Source of the DNA: Cyclobacteriaceae bacterium
GTDB taxonomy: Bacteria > Bacteroidota > Bacteroidia > Cytophagales > Cyclobacteriaceae
NCBI GenBank assembly: GCA_016787725.1
Contig: JAEUTZ010000011.1
Location: 1-64,000 of the forward strand
Reading direction: 5' to 3'
Length of the DNA stretch: 64,000 nt
Below, piece by piece: positions 1 to 9,810 of the stretch. The notes below the pieces were generated by a model, which saw only the letters and a program-made list of their open reading frames with translations, searched no databases and was not told the origin of the DNA. The first letter of the stretch is position 1. The number at the start of each line of letters is the position of its first letter. The position numbers and the translations under genes were made by a program.

Positions 1-1221
1 GAGAAACAAAGCCTTGCCCACCAGCATGAACTCGTTAAAAAGCGAAAAGAAGAACTGGACAAGTTCAACGCCCAGAAAGTAGCTTTGCTGGAAGGCATCT
101 CTAAACTCACTGCAGACCAGGCGCGTGAACAACTCATTGAGTCGTTAAAAGAAGAGGCACAGACCAAGGCCAGCTCGTATATTAAAGACATCATGGAACA
201 GGCCAAACTCTCGGCCACAAAAGAAGCCAAGAAAATTGTTGTGGAGACCATTCAACGCACCGCTACCGAGCATGCTGTGGAAAACTGTGTTTCCATTTTT
301 AATATTGAAAGTGACGACATTAAAGGAAAAGTAATTGGTCGTGAGGGCCGCAACATCCGGGCATTGGAAGCAGCTACAGGGGTTGAAATTATAGTGGATG
401 ATACTCCGGAAGCCATCATCATTTCAGGCTTTGATCCGGTGCGCAGAGAAATTGCCAGGCTTTCCCTGCATCGCCTCGTTCAGGATGGTCGGATTCACCC
501 GGCCCGCATTGAGGAAATCGTTGCTAAAACGACTAAAAACATTGAAGACGAAATCGTTGAAATCGGGGAACGGACGATTATTGATCTGGGCATTCATGGT
601 CTTGCCCCTGAACTGGTGAAAATGGTGGGGCGCATGCGCTACCGCTCTTCATACGGGCAAAACCTTTTGCAACATTCACGCGAAGTGGCTAACCTCTGCG
701 CCATAATGGCCGCTGAATTAGGTCTGAATGTAAAGCAGGCGAAGCGGGCGGGCTTACTTCACGACATTGGCAAAGTGTGGCCGGAAGAATTAGAAAAACC
801 GCATGCTATCGTAGGCATGGAGCTAGCCCAGAAATATAAAGAGCACCCGGTCATCTGCAATGCCATTGGCGCCCACCACGATGAAATCGAGATGACCAGC
901 ATTATTTCGCCAATCGTTCAGGCTTGCGATGCAATTTCGGGAGCCCGGCCCGGGGCGAGACGTGAAGTTATGGAGCAATACATCAAACGTTTGAAAGAAC
1001 TGGAACAGGTGGGACTGAGCTTTGAAGGGGTAGAGAAATGCTATGCGATTCAAGCCGGACGAGAATTGCGCGTGATGGTGGATGCTGAGAAAGCGACCGA
1101 TGAACGCGCAGCCCAACTCAGCTTCGACATTTCTCAAAAGATTGAAAAAGACATGCAATACCCTGGACAAATAAAGGTAACGGTAATACGAGAAATGCGA
1201 AGTGTTGCCTACGCTAAATAG
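1..1221 (+). CDS. rny: Ribonuclease Y, C-terminal part (5' end outside window)
   Basis: RNase Y is a membrane-anchored endoribonuclease that starts mRNA decay. The reading frame is open from base 1, so the membrane anchor and part of the coiled coil lie outside the window; about 406 of the roughly 520 residues usual for the family are present. The visible part begins with a charged, helical segment, then a KH RNA-binding domain with the [11 protein letters not shown] loop (near visible residues 112-122), then an HD domain with the metal-binding pair in LLHDIGK (near 251-257). The protein ends with the family's usual KVTVIRE tail followed by a short extension. A strong hairpin terminator follows at 1246-1274, so it is transcribed separately from the next gene. 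Identification is secure. Confidence 0.95.
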   Translation, partial: EKQSLAHQHELVKKRKEELDKFNAQKVALLEGISKLTADQAREQLIESLKEEAQTKASSYIKDIMEQAKLSATKEAKKIVVETIQRTATEHAVENCVSIFNIESDDIKGKVIGREGRNIRALEAATGVEIIVDDTPEAIIISGFDPVRREIARLSLHRLVQDGRIHPARIEEIVAKTTKNIEDEIVEIGERTIIDLGIHGLAPELVKMVGRMRYRSSYGQNLLQHSREVANLCAIMAAELGLNVKQAKRAGLLHDIGKVWPEELEKPHAIVGMELAQKYKEHPVICNAIGAHHDEIEMTSIISPIVQACDAISGARPGARREVMEQYIKRLKELEQVGLSFEGVEKCYAIQAGRELRVMVDAEKATDERAAQLSFDISQKIEKDMQYPGQIKVTVIREMRSVAYAK

Positions 1222-1245
1222 GCGATGCGTTTACAAACTAGTTGG

Positions 1246-1274
1246 AGGAGCCCCGATCAGGGGCTTCTTTGTTT
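1246..1274 (+). terminator. Rho-independent terminator after rny
   Basis: Bases 1246-1254 pair with 1260-1268 (nine pairs including one G-U, core AGCCCC/GGGGCT) around a five-base loop, and a T-rich tract (TTTGTTTT) follows. It lies 25 bases after the rny stop codon. Confidence 0.85.
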
Positions 1275-1339
1275 TCTGTTCGAACCAACTTTTTTTTGAG
1301 CGGTGCTATCTTCACTTTTTGAATTCCTATTTTTAACAA

Positions 1340-2083
1340 ATGTTGCCTAACGAGTATAAGGGTATAGTTCGGTTCGTGTTGCTCCTCGGTGCATTTCTGA
1401 GCGGTCTATGTGCCTGTGCACAAATACTTCCGGATAGTGTTGTCAGGCAATCCGCGTTAACGGCATTGGTGAACCGCTATGATCAAGCGGTGGGCGAACA
1501 TTCCCGCTTGTATAATGGCCCGGAGTACATCGACCTGTATGCCAATAAGATATTAAAAGGACACCCCTACTATCGAACGGATGAGCCCCTGAGGGCAAGC
1601 ATCGTTTATGATGGCCAGAAATATAACTCGGTTATTCTTCGCTACAACCTGTTTCAAAAGGTGTTGGTCGTAGAACATCCGCGTTCGCATCGGGAAATTG
1701 AATTGATTCAGGATCAGATAGAAAATTTTCAGATCGAGGACCGGATTTTTGTACGCCTGACGGAACCCGATCGCGCCTTTTATGCAGTACTGTATGAGGG
1801 TTCTCTAAAAATTTACGCTCGATATAATAAAACCATCCAGGAAAGCATGGACGCTAAATCCAAAACCACCGAGTTTCTATTGAAAACAAACTTCTTTATA
1901 AAGAAGGGTCACCAATTTCACGAAGTAAGCTCAAAAGCTTCTGTTCTAAGCGTACTTGCAGAAAGAAAAACGGAACTGCGTAAATTTTTAAAACAGGAAA
2001 AGATCTCTTACTGGGCTAATAAAGAATATGCCCTGCAACGCATCGGTGCCTACTACGATCAGCTAAATCACTCCGATGAGTAA
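1340..2083 (+). CDS. Secreted protein of unknown function, first gene of a TonB-receptor operon
   Basis: I do not recognise a named family in this 247-residue protein. It opens with a basic segment and a hydrophobic stretch (about residues 10-27, VRFVLLLGAFLSGLCAC) that looks like an export signal ending near CAQ; the cysteines also leave a lipoprotein possible. The body is a mix of strands and charged helices with no membrane segments, consistent with a periplasmic or surface location. The stop codon overlaps the start of the TonB-dependent receptor by eight bases, so the two are translationally coupled. This suggests an accessory of the receptor, for example in substrate or partner binding. 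The ATG at 1340 is the first possible start after the rny terminator. Confidence 0.75.
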   Translation: MLPNEYKGIVRFVLLLGAFLSGLCACAQILPDSVVRQSALTALVNRYDQAVGEHSRLYNGPEYIDLYANKILKGHPYYRTDEPLRASIVYDGQKYNSVILRYNLFQKVLVVEHPRSHREIELIQDQIENFQIEDRIFVRLTEPDRAFYAVLYEGSLKIYARYNKTIQESMDAKSKTTEFLLKTNFFIKKGHQFHEVSSKASVLSVLAERKTELRKFLKQEKISYWANKEYALQRIGAYYDQLNHSDE

Positions 2084-4823
2084 AATCAAAATTTTTCTCT
2101 TCCTTCTGGTTTTGATCAGTAGCCGCACATTGACTTTGGGTCAGGTCAATCCCCTCATCACTGTTCAATCCAATACCCAACCGTTTTTGCAGCTTGTTTC
2201 CGAGATCGAACAAAAGACGAACTATCGATTCTTCTTTAATCCTGCCCTGGTTGACAGTCTGGTGGTTACCGTTACTGCCGCACAACAAACGGTTCCCGAA
2301 ATTCTTGATCAGATTTTCCGAAATACCGACTTCCGCTATGCCATAGACAATAATCACTATATCTACATCACCTTACGGGAACCCATTTTAACGGAGCTGC
2401 CGACCAACTTTTTTACGGGCGGCCCTGCCGACAGCCTGGCCCGACAAGTTGATAATTCGCAGTTTGCAGAAGCTGAAAGAATTAAAAGTGAGAAAGTTAT
2501 TGTCATTGGCAAACGAGGTACAAACACAAAAACCAGTGCTAGTCTGGCGGGTTATGTACGCAGTTCTAAATCAGGAGAGCCGGTGATTGGTGCCTCCGTG
2601 ATGATTGAAAATCCTTTGATTGGAGCAGCCACTGATGCCAATGGGTATTACACGGTCACCCTTCCAAAGGGGAGCCACCAACTGAAGATTCGCAGCATGG
2701 GCATGAAAGGCACCGTCCGGTCCATCATTCTCCACTCCGATGGCATGTTGAACATTGACCTTGAAGAGGACGTGCTGCCCTTGAAAGAAGTAGTGGTGGA
2801 ATCGGAACGGGATGAGCGGGTGCTCGGGCTTCAAATGGGGTTAGAAAAAATTGATATTAAGACCATGAAGCAAATACCGGTGGCCCTTGGCGAAGTAGAT
2901 ATTTTAAAGGCCATGCTCACATTACCGGGCGTGCAGTCGGTTGGTGAAGCCACGGTGGGCTTTAATGTGCGTGGAGGGGCAACCGACCAAAACCTGATTC
3001 TCTTCAACGATGCAGTAATTTATAATCCATCTCACTTGTTCGGTTTCTTTTCATCTTTCAATGCCGATCTGTTAAAAAATGTCGAATTGTATAAAAGTGG
3101 AATTCCTGCCGAATATGGAGGTCGGATTTCTTCGGTATTGGATGTTTCGACACGCGAAGGAAATAAAAGGAAGTTTGGTGGTTCTGGTGGCATCAGCCCG
3201 ATCACCGGCCGGCTTGCCCTAGAGGGTCCCATCGTGAAGGATAAAAGTTCATTTCTGATTGGCGCTCGGTCCACCTATTCGGACTGGCTTTTAAAGCAGA
3301 TACCCTCCTCGCTTGTTAAGAATAGTGAAGCATCATTTTACGATGTTAACCTGAATTTAAATCACGAGTTCAACGAAAAAAATTCGGTGTATGTGTCGGG
3401 ATACTTGAGCAAGGACCGGTTTAAGCTGCAAGGAGACACTGCATATGCTTATCAAAATCAGGTTTTGTCAGGAAAGTGGCGACACCTCTTTACCCATAAA
3501 TTGATGGGTGTACTTACTGCCAATTACAGTGGTTATGATTACACTATTTCCAGCGATAACAACCCGGTTAACGCATTTGAACTGGCTTATTCCATTAAGC
3601 AATTTCAGGCCAAGGCAGATTTCACATATTTTCTCAACACCCGACATACAGTAAGCTTTGGCGTTGGCGCTATCAATTATCATTTGGAACCTGGCACCTT
3701 ACAACCTACGGGTTCGGAATCGATTATCCTACCAGATGTACTTCAGAAAGAACAAGCCCTCGAAGGTTCCATTTATGTTGGCGATAATTTTGAAGTAACC
3801 CCAAAACTTTCCGTTTACGTAGGACTACGGTATACCTATTTCAAAAACTACGGCCCCCGCGATGTTTATCTTTATCAACAAGGCCCAAAAGATGTAAGTA
3901 CCATTGTGGATACCGTGGCTGTTGCCTCTGGTAAAAATGTTGCCAACTACAACGGGCCAGAAATCCGGATCTCCGGCCGATACAGCGTTACCCGTAATGC
4001 CTCCCTAAAATTAAGTTTTAACCGCTTGCGTCAATACATCCAAATGCTTTCCAATACAACAGCCATCACCCCAACCGATATCTGGAAACTTAGTGATTCG
4101 TATATCAAACCTCTAATTGGAGACCAGATCTCGCTCGGGTATTATCAGAACTTCACCAAAAAATCGATTGAGCTTTCCGTTGAGGCGTACTACAAAACGA
4201 TGCAAAACTTTCTTGATTACAAAGGCGGTGCAGAATTGATTCTCAATCATCATATAGAAACGGATGTGTTGAATGCTGATGGTATTGCCTATGGCGCGGA
4301 ATTTATGATAAAGAAATCCAGTGGTAAATTGAACGGATGGCTCAGCTATGCGTATTCGAGATCCTTATTAAAAACCGTAGGCGATACCGAAGTGGAAACC
4401 ATTAACCGGGGCGAATACTATCCCAGCAATTATGACAAACCGCATGCAATCAACTTAATCGGAAATTACAAATTCAATCGCAGGTTTAGTTTTTCATTAA
4501 ACATGGTGTACAATACCGGCAGACCGATCACCTTGCCCGTTGCCAAATACACGCTGGAAGGCAGCGGTCGTTTGTTATACTCCGATCGAAACCAATATCG
4601 GATTCCTGACTACTTCCGCACCGATTTCTCGTTTAATATTGAAGGCAATCACAAAATAAAAAAACTGGCACACAGCAGCTGGAGCATATCCGTGTATAAC
4701 CTTACTGGAAGACGAAATGCATATTCCGTGTATTTCACTTCTGAGAATGGCGTTGTGAAAGGGTATAAACTTTCCATTTTCGGAAATCCGATTCCTACCA
4801 TCACCTATAACTTTAAGTTTTAA
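2076..4823 (+). CDS. TonB-dependent receptor with N-terminal STN domain
   Basis: An outer-membrane receptor of 915 residues that would import a ligand using TonB energy. Order of parts: signal peptide (1-23, ending LTLGQ), a secretin/TonB short N-terminal (STN) domain at about 25-100, a linker, a carboxypeptidase-regulatory-like beta-sandwich at about 160-240 (GEPVIGASVMIE...TDANGYYTV), a plug domain at about 250-370 (LPGVQSVGEATVGFNVRGG, PAEYGGRISSVLDV), and a 22-strand barrel ending in aromatic-rich ITYNFKF. STN domains usually pass a signal to an anti-sigma factor (FecR) in the periplasm, but no fecR or sigma gene is next to it. The ligand cannot be read from sequence. It overlaps the gene before it by eight bases and abuts the DUF4249 gene after it, forming one operon. 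Confidence 0.93.
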   Translation: MSKIKIFLFLLVLISSRTLTLGQVNPLITVQSNTQPFLQLVSEIEQKTNYRFFFNPALVDSLVVTVTAAQQTVPEILDQIFRNTDFRYAIDNNHYIYITLREPILTELPTNFFTGGPADSLARQVDNSQFAEAERIKSEKVIVIGKRGTNTKTSASLAGYVRSSKSGEPVIGASVMIENPLIGAATDANGYYTVTLPKGSHQLKIRSMGMKGTVRSIILHSDGMLNIDLEEDVLPLKEVVVESERDERVLGLQMGLEKIDIKTMKQIPVALGEVDILKAMLTLPGVQSVGEATVGFNVRGGATDQNLILFNDAVIYNPSHLFGFFSSFNADLLKNVELYKSGIPAEYGGRISSVLDVSTREGNKRKFGGSGGISPITGRLALEGPIVKDKSSFLIGARSTYSDWLLKQIPSSLVKNSEASFYDVNLNLNHEFNEKNSVYVSGYLSKDRFKLQGDTAYAYQNQVLSGKWRHLFTHKLMGVLTANYSGYDYTISSDNNPVNAFELAYSIKQFQAKADFTYFLNTRHTVSFGVGAINYHLEPGTLQPTGSESIILPDVLQKEQALEGSIYVGDNFEVTPKLSVYVGLRYTYFKNYGPRDVYLYQQGPKDVSTIVDTVAVASGKNVANYNGPEIRISGRYSVTRNASLKLSFNRLRQYIQMLSNTTAITPTDIWKLSDSYIKPLIGDQISLGYYQNFTKKSIELSVEAYYKTMQNFLDYKGGAELILNHHIETDVLNADGIAYGAEFMIKKSSGKLNGWLSYAYSRSLLKTVGDTEVETINRGEYYPSNYDKPHAINLIGNYKFNRRFSFSLNMVYNTGRPITLPVAKYTLEGSGRLLYSDRNQYRIPDYFRTDFSFNIEGNHKIKKLAHSSWSISVYNLTGRRNAYSVYFTSENGVVKGYKLSIFGNPIPTITYNFKF

Positions 4824-4826
4824 TTG

Positions 4827-5954
4827 ATGAGGCGACTTCTTTTTATAGTGATTCTGGTAACCGGGTGTATTGATCCCTACTTTCCGCCAGAGATAGAATC
4901 GACCGAACCCATTTTGGTGATTGATGGATTTATTGATACCCAGGGTACGAGCACGATCCGATTAACCAGAACCCAAAGATTGACGGAAGAAGGTCTTTCG
5001 CAGACAGAAACCGGGGCTACTCTGTGGGTGGAAGACACACAAGGCTTGAAAACATTTCTGAATGAAACCGGGAATGGAAACTATGAATTGCCGCAACAAG
5101 CCTTCTTGTCAACAACATATCGTCTATCCATCCGAACCGCACAGGGCAAAGAGTATATTTCGGACTTTGTGCCAATCAAAAACAGCCCCCCTATTGACAG
5201 CCTAAGTTGGGGATTAACTTCCGATCAGGGCGTTGAAATATTTGTAAGCACCCATGATCCCGAAACCGGGGAAGGATACTACCGATGGACATTCGAAGAA
5301 ACCTGGCTGTATACATCAGCCGGACAATCTACCTACGTCTTTGACCCGGTTACAAGGGCTGTTTCCGTTCGAGAAGAGGATATTTATCATTGTTATAGAA
5401 ACGATCGATCCAGTGATATTCTGGTTGGGAATACAACCCGTTTGAGTGAAAACCGTATCAGCGAATTTCCTCTGACGTACATTCCGCAAACTTCGGAGCG
5501 AACTCGCTATAAGTATAGTATACTGGTAAGTCAATATTCCATTACACAAAGTGCTTACAATTATTGGCAGCAAATAAAAAAAACTACGGAAGATCTGGGT
5601 ACATTATTTGGCCCGCTTCCCTCACAAGTAGTGGGTAACTTCACGTGTATCAGCAACCCATCAGAACCGGTATTGGGATATTTTGCAATCGGAAGCGTTT
5701 CCCGTCAGCGGCTTTTTATCCCCTGGCAGGAACTCCCCACGCCATCCGTCTACGAAACACCGTATGAACAGTGTGAAGTCTGGGAAATATTATTAGAAAA
5801 CTTTTACACATTCAATGGCAGTCCCTTTCTGTTGCTGTACGGTATCCCCAATCCAAATGGTCCGGGTATTATCGGATATTACTATGCCACGGAGCGCTGT
5901 GCAGATTGTCGGTTAACGGGCGGAACAACAACGAAACCTGATTTTTGGGAATGA
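4827..5954 (+). CDS. DUF4249 family outer-membrane lipoprotein
   Basis: A 375-residue protein of the DUF4249 family, which in Bacteroidota is regularly found just after TonB-dependent receptors; its function is unknown. The N-terminus has a lipoprotein signal with the lipobox ILVTGC, so the mature protein should begin at the cysteine near residue 14, followed by the family's typical start (IDPYFPPE...LVIDGFID). Conserved cysteines near the end (CADCRLTGGTT) are also family-like. A TTG lies one codon earlier at 4824, directly after the receptor's stop codon; I chose the ATG at 4827. Its TGA overlaps the next ATG by four bases (ATGA at 5951-5954). It probably acts with the receptor as a surface or periplasmic ligand-handling partner; that is inference from position. 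Confidence 0.85.
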   Translation: MRRLLFIVILVTGCIDPYFPPEIESTEPILVIDGFIDTQGTSTIRLTRTQRLTEEGLSQTETGATLWVEDTQGLKTFLNETGNGNYELPQQAFLSTTYRLSIRTAQGKEYISDFVPIKNSPPIDSLSWGLTSDQGVEIFVSTHDPETGEGYYRWTFEETWLYTSAGQSTYVFDPVTRAVSVREEDIYHCYRNDRSSDILVGNTTRLSENRISEFPLTYIPQTSERTRYKYSILVSQYSITQSAYNYWQQIKKTTEDLGTLFGPLPSQVVGNFTCISNPSEPVLGYFAIGSVSRQRLFIPWQELPTPSVYETPYEQCEVWEILLENFYTFNGSPFLLLYGIPNPNGPGIIGYYYATERCADCRLTGGTTTKPDFWE

Positions 5955-8305
5955 AATTACATAAGCAGGTACTCCTTATAATTTTTTGTATAGGGGTTAT
6001 ACCGGGATTTACTCAACGCCCAGAAATGGACAAGTTTTTAACCCGGTTTCATGAGCACGAGAAAGAATTCCTCCAAGAAAAAATTTTTCTACACCTGGAC
6101 CGTACGTTTTATATGGCAGGTGAGACAATATGGTTGAAGGCTTACCTGGTGGATGGGTACGTTCACCAACCCCTGGCTTCGAGCAAAGTGGCCTATGTGG
6201 AAATTCTGAACGCTTCCAATGAGGCAGTCGCACAGTTGAAAATTGAACTCCAGAACGGAATCGGTACCGGATCGATTGACCTGTCTGCTACCCTAAATTC
6301 GGGAAATTTTCAAGTACGCGCCTATACGAACTGGATGAAGAATTTTGGTTCGGAGTTTTTTTTCCATCAACCGATAACGATCATTAATCCATTTCGCACA
6401 ATCGAAGTCTTGCCCAATTCCAACTCCAATCTGGATATCCAATTTTTTCCGGAAGGGGGAACTCTCTTGACCGGGGTGGAGTCACAAGTGGCGTTCCGGG
6501 TCGTGAATGCTGCCGGGAACGGCATTGATTTTAATGGATACATCTTGGCGAATAGCGGAGATACAGTAGAACACTTTAAGCCTTGGAAATTCGGTGTGGG
6601 AAAATTCAAATTCACACCTTCATCTACCGATTCATACAAAGTCGTCATCAAAGAAATAAATGGTTCTACCCAACGGGCAGAATTAGGACCTGTCTTCTCG
6701 TCAGGATATGCTATCCGGGTAATCAGCACAGCCGATAATTTTGAAATTCATATAACCGGAAAGGGCAAAGAAGTTTATTTACCCTTGATTTACCTGATTG
6801 GACATACCCGACAAGTTATTAAAGTAGCCGAAGCGGTTACGTTGCGGGAGGGCCAGGCAATGATTCGTGTTCCTAAAAAATCGCTGGGGGAAGGCATTTC
6901 CCATCTTACGGTGTTCAATTCAGAATTTAAACCCGTATGTGAGCGATTGGTTTTTATAAAGCCTGCCACCACAAACGTGCCAGTGACAATGGATCAGGAA
7001 TCGTATGGCACCCGCGCGCGAATTAAACTTACGCTCCGCTCAGAATTACAATCTGCTGATTCGCTCCAACTCTCCCTATCGGTTCATAAGAATGATTCCC
7101 TCAAGCAATTTGATCATACGAATTTTCCTGAATTCCTCTGGTTAACGAGTGAACTTAAAGGCTCTATTGAATCTCCCGGATATTATTTTTCAGATGAACC
7201 TGATGTTGCCGAAGGCCTGGACAACCTGATGTTAACGCACGGCTGGAGTCGGTTTCGATGGGAAGATCTGAGGGATGCCAGAATACACATCACTTATTTG
7301 CCGGAATATCGGGGTCACCTGATTTATGGTAAAGTCCTTAATCGGGATACTTCCAGTCCTCTGCCCAACGTATTAACCTACCTGGCCTGGCCTCAGAAAA
7401 GAATTCAATTTGCTCAGGCGATCAGCAATGATGCCGGTACAATCCGATTCGAAACAAATCAATTGATAGGAAGACAAAAACTTATTATTCAACCTTCGCT
7501 GGCCGATAGTACGGCTCGTATTGCATTAACAACCCCTTTCTTCAATGAGTATGCAAGAGCAATTCCGCAGCTCCTATTGTCAAAGGAGCTTACCCGGCAA
7601 CTCACCACCCGAAGCGTTTCCATGCAAGTGCTCGATGCCTTCAAAAGAAAAGCACAAACCACAGCGATCCGTTCCGACAGTGCTACCTTTTATGGCCGGG
7701 CGCAGGAAGAATATAAACTGGATGACTACACACGATTTCCGTTGATGGAAGAAGTGATGCGCGAATATGTAAAAGGGGTGCGGGTTAGGAAAAGAGAGGG
7801 TCAGTTTATATTCAAAATCCTGAATACGGCCAATAATACCGTGTTTGATCAGGAGCCCCTTGTGCTGTTGGATGGAGTTCCTTTAATGAATGTAGCAGGC
7901 ATCATGGAGTTTGACCCCTTAAAGATTAAACAACTGGATGTAATCACTACCAAATACTTTTTGGGCTCCCAAACGTATGAGGGCATTATAAGTTATAGAA
8001 CGTATCAAGGCGACCTTGCTGGTTACCCGCTTATTCCACATGCTCTTGTTTTGGATTATGAGGGGCTGCAAGCGGCCAAAGAGTTTTTTGCCCCGAAATA
8101 CGAAACCAAACAACAATTGGAAAGCCGGGTTCCGGATGCACGAACCTTGTTGCATTGGGCACCCCATATTAATCTTACAAAGATTGGTCATTCGATTGAA
8201 TTTTATTCTTCCGATCAACCCGGGAGTTATGATGTTGTAATTCAGGGAATCTCTTCCACCGGCCTACCCGTGTTTCAGCGAAGCGCCTTCACAGTTAAAA
8301 GATAG
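5951..8305 (+). CDS. MG2-domain protein with a C-terminal TonB-plug-like segment
   Basis: A 784-residue exported protein (signal peptide 1-20, ending GFTQ). Residues about 45-150 match the macroglobulin MG2 type of beta-sandwich (KIFLHLDRTFYMAGETIWLKAY), a family seen in alpha-2-macroglobulin-like proteins. Several more beta-rich repeats follow. Near residues 610-700 there is a stretch built like the end of a TonB plug domain (PLVLLDGVPL...DPLKIKQLDVI...GIISYRTYQG), but no barrel follows. Such proteins are common in Bacteroidota beside TonB receptors and are uncharacterised. The ATG at 5951 overlaps the previous stop (ATGA), which is why I prefer it to the in-frame TTG at 5945. It is the last gene of the operon that starts at 1340. 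Confidence 0.8.
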   Translation: MKLHKQVLLIIFCIGVIPGFTQRPEMDKFLTRFHEHEKEFLQEKIFLHLDRTFYMAGETIWLKAYLVDGYVHQPLASSKVAYVEILNASNEAVAQLKIELQNGIGTGSIDLSATLNSGNFQVRAYTNWMKNFGSEFFFHQPITIINPFRTIEVLPNSNSNLDIQFFPEGGTLLTGVESQVAFRVVNAAGNGIDFNGYILANSGDTVEHFKPWKFGVGKFKFTPSSTDSYKVVIKEINGSTQRAELGPVFSSGYAIRVISTADNFEIHITGKGKEVYLPLIYLIGHTRQVIKVAEAVTLREGQAMIRVPKKSLGEGISHLTVFNSEFKPVCERLVFIKPATTNVPVTMDQESYGTRARIKLTLRSELQSADSLQLSLSVHKNDSLKQFDHTNFPEFLWLTSELKGSIESPGYYFSDEPDVAEGLDNLMLTHGWSRFRWEDLRDARIHITYLPEYRGHLIYGKVLNRDTSSPLPNVLTYLAWPQKRIQFAQAISNDAGTIRFETNQLIGRQKLIIQPSLADSTARIALTTPFFNEYARAIPQLLLSKELTRQLTTRSVSMQVLDAFKRKAQTTAIRSDSATFYGRAQEEYKLDDYTRFPLMEEVMREYVKGVRVRKREGQFIFKILNTANNTVFDQEPLVLLDGVPLMNVAGIMEFDPLKIKQLDVITTKYFLGSQTYEGIISYRTYQGDLAGYPLIPHALVLDYEGLQAAKEFFAPKYETKQQLESRVPDARTLLHWAPHINLTKIGHSIEFYSSDQPGSYDVVIQGISSTGLPVFQRSAFTVKR

Positions 8306-8395
8306 GATTGCATTTCAATCGATGTAGAAAATAAATCCGAACTGATATTTCAATACCTGACTACCAATTGGTTATTTCACCGATCAAATAAGTCT

Positions 8396-9520
8396 GTGAC
8401 TACCCCACGCATCGCTGTTAAGCTTATTTTTTTCATTAATGGATTTGTACACGCCAATCTGGCTTCCCGCTTTCCAAAAATTCAGGAACTCTTTTCGATT
8501 GATAATGGCCTTTTAGGATTCGTGTTGTTGTCTTCTTCGGTAGGTGCCCTGCTGGCCATGCCCTTTACGGGATGGTTGATCATCCGGAACGGAAGCAGAA
8601 GGATTACTGTCTTTTCTGTTTTCGTTTACTGTCTTTTCGTTCCGCTGGTTCCGCTGTTGCCGGGCATTGTGGGGCTTCTCCTCATTTTCTTTATCATGGG
8701 GCTAACAGCCGGGATGTTGGATGTATCCATGAATTCTCAGGCCGTGATGGTTGAACAACAACACAGCAAACCTATTATGACTTCATTCCATGCATTGTTT
8801 AGTGTTGGGATGGTGGCCGGTGCGGGACTTGGAGCACTCTTTATCAAATTGAATACAACCCTATTTATACACCTGAGCACAATTACCGCATTAGGATTAG
8901 TTGGCGCAGCCTGGGCACGCTATCATCTTATTCATGATAAACCAAAAGAAAAGGTGGCCGAAGGTCCTGCTTTTCGGCTTCCCAATGCAGGCATGATCAG
9001 CATTGGAGTTATTGCGTTTTGTTGCATGCTGGGCGAAGGCGCTATGGCCGATTGGAGCACCAACTATATGCAAAAAATAGCCCACGCAGATAAAGCATTA
9101 GCCCCCATTGGGCTTTCCGCTTTTGCTTTGGCCATGACTATTGGAAGGTTTTTTGGTGACTCGGCACGAGCAAAAATGGGTGACCGAACATTGATGATTG
9201 CCTGTGGACTGATTTCCACTTTTGGGCTGGTATTTACATTGGCATTTATTCAACCCTATGCCGTAATTCTGGGGCTATTTATCACGGGTGTAGGACTCTC
9301 TTCGGTGGTACCCATCGCCTACAGTATTTCAGGAAATACAAAAGACCTTTCTCCCGGAGTCGGCTTAGCCATGGTTACCACGGTGGGGTACTCCGGATTT
9401 TTATTTGGGCCCCCGATTATTGGTCTGATTGCCGATTTGTATTCCTTGCGCATTTCGTTAGGCCTGGTGGCCATATTATTTGTGGTTATGACCGTATTGA
9501 GTGCTCGGTATAAATCATAA
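8396..9520 (+). CDS. Major facilitator superfamily transporter (YbjJ-like)
   Basis: A 374-residue inner-membrane protein with about 12 hydrophobic segments in two halves. Near the start it has a short loop (HANLASRFPKIQELF) typical of the YbjJ-like group of MFS proteins, and after the second segment the sequence RNGSRR occupies the place of the cytoplasmic MFS loop motif. The substrate is unknown. The start is a GTG at 8396; no upstream ATG in frame fits, and the protein beginning there has the normal family N-terminus. Three bases separate its stop from the next ATG, so it may form an operon with the GNAT and hydrolase genes that follow. Confidence 0.85.
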   Translation: MTTPRIAVKLIFFINGFVHANLASRFPKIQELFSIDNGLLGFVLLSSSVGALLAMPFTGWLIIRNGSRRITVFSVFVYCLFVPLVPLLPGIVGLLLIFFIMGLTAGMLDVSMNSQAVMVEQQHSKPIMTSFHALFSVGMVAGAGLGALFIKLNTTLFIHLSTITALGLVGAAWARYHLIHDKPKEKVAEGPAFRLPNAGMISIGVIAFCCMLGEGAMADWSTNYMQKIAHADKALAPIGLSAFALAMTIGRFFGDSARAKMGDRTLMIACGLISTFGLVFTLAFIQPYAVILGLFITGVGLSSVVPIAYSISGNTKDLSPGVGLAMVTTVGYSGFLFGPPIIGLIADLYSLRISLGLVAILFVVMTVLSARYKS

Positions 9521-9523
9521 GAT

Positions 9524-9808
9524 ATGGAAATCAAACAGATTGAGCATGGCTCGAAAGGAGCCTTTCTTGTTGAAGAAAATAATGAAAGGCTTGCGGAAAT
9601 GACCTATTCCAAAGCAGGCGATAAACTTCTGATTATCGACCATACTGAAGTGTCAGATCAATTACGAGGTACAGGTGCCGGAAAAAAATTGGTGTTGGCA
9701 GCTGTTGAATTTGCACGAAAATCAGATCGGAAAATTCTTCCACTTTGTCCTTTTGCCAAATCCGTTTTTGATCGCACCCCGGAAATACACGATGTCCTGA
9801 GCCAATAA
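9524..9808 (+). CDS. Small GNAT-fold N-acetyltransferase (YjdJ type)
   Basis: A 94-residue protein of the short GNAT group (COG2388). The acetyl-CoA-binding turn is seen as LRGTGAGKKLVLAAVEFAR (about residues 46-64), and the family ending (ILPLCPFAKSVFDRTPE) follows. The group's substrates are not known; the size is usual for it. It sits three bases after the MFS gene and two bases before the YheT-type hydrolase. Confidence 0.88.
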   Translation: MEIKQIEHGSKGAFLVEENNERLAEMTYSKAGDKLLIIDHTEVSDQLRGTGAGKKLVLAAVEFARKSDRKILPLCPFAKSVFDRTPEIHDVLSQ

Positions 9809-9810
9809 GT

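Noticed and set aside
1307-1314. Possible -7 box TATCTTCA ahead of the secreted-protein gene at 1340
   Set aside because: No TTG lies at the right distance upstream, so I did not list it as a promoter.
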